Below, piece by piece: positions 13,663 to 16,222 of a DNA stretch of 16,222 nucleotides. Each line of letters opens with the position of its first letter. The first letter of the stretch is position 1. Under the pieces are notes generated by a model that made no database searches, was not told the origin of the DNA, and saw nothing but the letters and a program-made list of their open reading frames with translations. A program made the position numbers and the translations under genes. Source of the DNA: Chloroflexota bacterium (GTDB lineage Bacteria > Chloroflexota > Anaerolineae > Promineifilales > Promineifilaceae); the NCBI GenBank assembly GCA_008501785.1, contig QQUD01000950.1:1-16222 (forward strand). The letters run 5' to 3'.

Positions 13663-15168
13663 ATGAATGAATATGGTTACCTTGAACAATTTGGGAAATA
13701 TCGAATTGAAAATATGATCGGTCAAGGTGGATTCGGTACCGTATATCGGGCTACTGATACCAAGCTGGATCGCCCTATTGCACTTAAAAAACTGGATCCT
13801 TTGTTAATGCGCGATACGGTTTGGGTATCTAGATTTCGCCGGGAAGCCAAAATGATGGCAAAACTTGAACATCCTAATATTGTGCCTATTCATGAAATTG
13901 ATGAAATTGATGGGCAGCTATTTATTGCGATGAAATTTATCGACGGCCCAAATTTAGCAGAACGAATTAAACATCAAGGGCGATTAGAATGGGGGCAGAT
14001 TGTACATATTGTACAACAAATCGGCCTGGCATTGGATTATGCGAATAGTCTTAATGTTGTTCATCGAGACCTGAAGCCGTCTAATGTATTGTTGAAGGAT
14101 CAGTATGCTTATTTAACGGATTTTGGCTTTGCTCGTGTGGTTGGTGATAACAGCCATAGCATCACAGTAAGCGGCAGTGTGGTGGGTACACCAGCATACA
14201 TCGCCCCCGAAATTTGGGAAGGGAAAACGTCAGATCGCACGACTGATTATTATGCTTTAGGATGTATTCTTTATGAGATGGTCATGGGTCAAGTTCTCTT
14301 TCAGGGTGACTCTGTTCCTTCTATTATGTTGAAACATTTTAAACCACCGCCTTTACCAAGTCGGCTGCCAGCTGATGTGCCAGCTCATGTAATTCAAGTT
14401 ATCGAAAAAGCCCTTGCTCGCAATCCAGCAGATCGATATACGACAGCCAAAGAGATGCTGCAAGCCTTAAATATTAAACAAAATAAAGAGCCAAGTTCAG
14501 ATATCTCCACGCATTTAAAAGAGGCTGCAAGGTTGGCACTTGATAAATTGGATTTAGTGAAGGCACGCACTTATATCAATTCTTTACGAGAAGCCGCTCC
14601 TAACAGTCCAGAAATTGCCCCATTGGTACAACGATATAAACAAAGTGTAGAATCATTGACAAGAAAGGCACCCGTTGAACGTAGGCCCCCTGAACCTACT
14701 GTGTCATTTCAACAATCAGATTACGGAGCTACAAAAAGATGTGCATATTGTGCAGAGGAAATCAAGGCAATGGCTAAGGTTTGCCGCTATTGCAAACGAG
14801 AACAACCGAGTGTACCGCCCAGGAAAAATGTATCAAGCTCAGACTTTACAAATACATCAGGTCAAGGGAAATTAGCAGTTGTGCCTCAAGAAGCACAAGG
14901 GTGGCATTGGGGAGCCTTCCTCCTCAATTGGATTTGGGGATTAGGCAACAATTCGTATATCGCTTTACTCTGCTTAATTCCTTATGTCAATTTAGTTATG
15001 GTTTTTGTGGTAGGCGCAAAAGGGAAAGAATGGGCATGGAGAAATAAACAGTGGGATAGTATTGAACATTTTACCAGTACCCAGAAAAAGTGGACAAAAT
15101 GGGGTGCTGGAATTTGGATCGCCAGTTTCATTCTAAGCTTTTTAATAATAATCGCTGCTGAGTTTTAG
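13663..15168 (+). CDS. Ser/Thr protein kinase with zinc ribbon and WGAFLLNW-type membrane domain
   Basis: A 501-residue Hanks-type kinase. Kinase domain about 13-270: glycine loop G20-Q-G-G-F-G25, K42 in 'IALKKLD', D136 in 'HRDLKPSN', D153 in 'DFGFAR', 'GTPAYIAPE'; all catalytic residues present. Then one TPR-like helical pair (about 285-330), a short linker, a zinc ribbon C360xxC363-x10-C374xxC377, and a C-terminal hydrophobic domain (414-501) beginning 'WHWGAFLLNWIWGLGNNSY' and including 'GKEWAWRNKQWDSIEHF', a widespread bacterial membrane module of unknown function usually found behind zinc ribbons, with about three membrane helices. The catalytic domain shares long identical stretches with the preceding kinase (for example 'GDSVP.IM..HFKPP'), suggesting tandem duplication with exchanged tails. 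GAGG at 13650-13653 lies 9 bases before the start. Substrates are unknown; the EAD protein and the sister kinase are natural candidates. Confidence 0.92.
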   Translation: MNEYGYLEQFGKYRIENMIGQGGFGTVYRATDTKLDRPIALKKLDPLLMRDTVWVSRFRREAKMMAKLEHPNIVPIHEIDEIDGQLFIAMKFIDGPNLAERIKHQGRLEWGQIVHIVQQIGLALDYANSLNVVHRDLKPSNVLLKDQYAYLTDFGFARVVGDNSHSITVSGSVVGTPAYIAPEIWEGKTSDRTTDYYALGCILYEMVMGQVLFQGDSVPSIMLKHFKPPPLPSRLPADVPAHVIQVIEKALARNPADRYTTAKEMLQALNIKQNKEPSSDISTHLKEAARLALDKLDLVKARTYINSLREAAPNSPEIAPLVQRYKQSVESLTRKAPVERRPPEPTVSFQQSDYGATKRCAYCAEEIKAMAKVCRYCKREQPSVPPRKNVSSSDFTNTSGQGKLAVVPQEAQGWHWGAFLLNWIWGLGNNSYIALLCLIPYVNLVMVFVVGAKGKEWAWRNKQWDSIEHFTSTQKKWTKWGAGIWIASFILSFLIIIAAEF

Positions 15169-15262
15169 ATAATTTTGATTAAAAAATTGAAGATGGACAA
15201 AACATCATTCACGCATTATTCGGTTATCCTGCTTCGTGCGTAATGTAGGTTGGATGATAGAA
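15169..15262. other. Short convergent spacer without a gene
   Basis: The 94 bases between kinase 2 and the hairpin contain no open frame or T-run hairpin that I can support; the only structured element in the spacer is the palindrome hairpin described separately. Confidence 0.5.
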
Positions 15263-15294
15263 AAACGGCCGTTTCTCGTAAGAAACGGCCGTTT
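15263..15294. terminator. Perfect 14-bp hairpin made of two AACGGCCGTTT palindromes
   Basis: AAACGGCCGTTTCT (15263-15276) and AGAAACGGCCGTTT (15281-15294) are exact inverted complements around a CGTA loop. It sits in the convergent spacer, 5 bases past the stop of the minus-strand ABC gene. On the minus strand the stem ends in five T (15265-15261), making it a fair intrinsic terminator for that gene; on the + strand the stem is followed by CCCTTC, so termination of the kinase operon here is less certain. Each arm is itself a palindrome. Confidence 0.75.
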
Positions 15295-15299
15295 CCCTT

Positions 15300-16222
15300 C
15301 TACGCAGCCCCACCCACAGCCACCCCATCCTCTATCCCATACACCTTCGCCCGCTCATTGCGAAACTGTTTGGTGTAAAGGTTGTAGTAGTGACCCCGCT
15401 GCCGAATCAATTCAGCATGAGTGCCCATTTCCGAAACCCCGCCATTTTCAATAACAAGAATGCGGTCAGCATTCTTAATCGTAGACAAACGGTGCGCGAT
15501 GATGAAACTCGTGCGTCCTTCCATCAATTGGTCCATGCCCTTCTGAATCAATGCCTCGGTTAAGGTGTCTACCGAACTCGTTGCTTCATCCATAATGAAA
15601 ACATCTGGGTCCGCCAGAATCGCCCGTGCCAAACTGATTAGCTGCTTTTGACCTACAGATAACAATACACCGCCTTCACCTACCTGCGTTTCATACCCAT
15701 CATCTAACTCAACGATGAATTCGTGAGCACCAGCCATGCGAGCCGCGTCTACTACTTCGTCGTCGGTGGCGTTTAAACGGCCGTATCTCAAATTCTCCAA
15801 CACATTACCAGAGAACAGGTGCGGCGTTTGTAAAACCATCCCGATGCGCGAATGAATCGAGTGCAGCGTCATCTTTTGGTAATCAGTTCCATTAAACCGC
15901 ACCGTACCTTTCACAGGTTCGTAGAAGCGGCATAGCAGGTTAACCAACGTCGATTTACCTGCACCAGTGGGTCCCACAATCGCCACAGTTTCGCCATGCG
16001 GCACATGCAAGTTGAAGTCAGTCAACACTGGCTTGCCCTTTTCATATTGAAAGGTGATATTGTCAAACAAGATGTCACCGCGAATCGTACCTGGGTCAAC
16101 TGCGTCAGCCGCATCCACGATTTCAGGTTCTGTGTCTAGCAGCGAAAAGATACGTTCGGCAGAGGCAACCGCCTGCTGCATGTTTGCATACACAATCGCC
16201 ATCTGCTGAATCGCCCACAGCA
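15300..16222 (-). CDS. ABC exporter (TMD-NBD half transporter), C-terminal part with complete nucleotide-binding domain
   Basis: The frame is open to the right edge of the window, so the gene's 5' part (membrane domain) lies outside. The first visible residues 'LWAIQQMAIVYANMQQAVAS' plus 'AERIF' are the end of an ABC exporter membrane domain, followed by a full NBD: Walker A 'GPTGAGKST', Q-loop 'MVLQTPHLFSG', signature 'LLSVGQKQLISLARA', Walker B 'VFIMDEATSSVD', H-loop 'SFIIAHRLSTI'. The signature has V where LSGGQ has the first G, a variant seen in functional exporters. The layout (MsbA/MDR-like) suggests a lipid or drug exporter, often working as a heterodimer with an adjacent gene. Convergent with the kinase operon; the stop TAG is at 15302-15300, right after a hairpin. 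Confidence 0.92.
   Translation of the reverse strand, partial: LWAIQQMAIVYANMQQAVASAERIFSLLDTEPEIVDAADAVDPGTIRGDILFDNITFQYEKGKPVLTDFNLHVPHGETVAIVGPTGAGKSTLVNLLCRFYEPVKGTVRFNGTDYQKMTLHSIHSRIGMVLQTPHLFSGNVLENLRYGRLNATDDEVVDAARMAGAHEFIVELDDGYETQVGEGGVLLSVGQKQLISLARAILADPDVFIMDEATSSVDTLTEALIQKGMDQLMEGRTSFIIAHRLSTIKNADRILVIENGGVSEMGTHAELIRQRGHYYNLYTKQFRNERAKVYGIEDGVAVGGAA

Larger units (their letters stand above)
100..15784. repeat. Dispersed palindrome AACGGCCGTT, 13 copies (core AACGGCCG)
   Basis: Full 10-bp palindromes start at 100, 2199, 2416, 4259, 6811, 15265-1 (15264) and 15284; nine-base matches AACGGCCGT at 1317, 3206, 11635 and 15776; eight-base cores AACGGCCG at 9253 and 12711. They occur inside genes of both strands, in pseudogenes and in spacers, and in different reading frames. 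An 8-mer and its complement would be expected less than once in 16 kb, so the word is strongly over-represented, as HIP1 is in cyanobacteria. Confidence 0.85.

Overview
This 16.2 kb window looks like chromosomal DNA from a Chloroflexota bacterium, probably Anaerolineae or Ardenticatenia-like. The assignment is inferred from protein style: an extracytoplasmic 'EVVEVTRVVEV' linker after a membrane helix, tandem Ser/Thr kinases with zinc-ribbon and WGAFLLNW membrane tails, and an effector-associated domain (EAD). No rRNA, tRNA, CRISPR array or transposase is visible. A palindrome, AACGGCCGTT, recurs 13 times across genes and spacers on all gene types.

Left part (1-3.4 kb, + strand): the tail of a RimJ/RimL-type GNAT acetyltransferase, a TrhO/YceA tRNA U34 hydroxylase, and an overlapping OmpR-type response regulator / HAMP-HisKA sensor kinase pair. 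A long palindromic repeat (3291-3379) separates these from a GNAT gene on the other strand.

Middle part (3.4-7.7 kb, - strand): a GNAT acetyltransferase, a truncated lipoprotein-like remnant, and a cluster that reads (in transcription order) PH-like small protein, cyclase-family pseudogene, NAD(P)-binding SDR protein, C_GCAxxG_C_C redox protein and an isoprenylcysteine-methyltransferase-like membrane protein, closed by a clear intrinsic terminator at 4383-4419. The C_GCAxxG_C_C gene is most easily read as a selenoprotein: a perfectly placed AGGAGG and ATG lie 27 codons upstream of the first conventional ATG, in the same frame, separated from the rest only by an in-frame TGA that sits in a Cys-like context (G-T-TGA-S-E) at the base of a SECIS-like hairpin.

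Right part (8.0-15.2 kb, + strand): a three-gene operon-like block. Gene 1 (1109 aa) has a zinc ribbon, a PQQ-type beta-propeller, an alpha-solenoid made of 28 units of a 13-residue AAxLYxxxGxxxx repeat, a CARDB/Ig-like beta domain, and a C-terminal EAD. Genes 2 and 3 are related transmembrane Ser/Thr kinases with different tails. Together they look like an uncharacterised kinase signalling or conflict (defence-type) system in which the propeller-solenoid-EAD protein is the scaffold or sensor and the two kinases transmit the signal. No effector enzyme is seen in the window. The window ends in the 3' part of a convergent ABC exporter gene, separated from kinase 2 by a perfect 14-bp hairpin built of two AACGGCCGTT palindromes.
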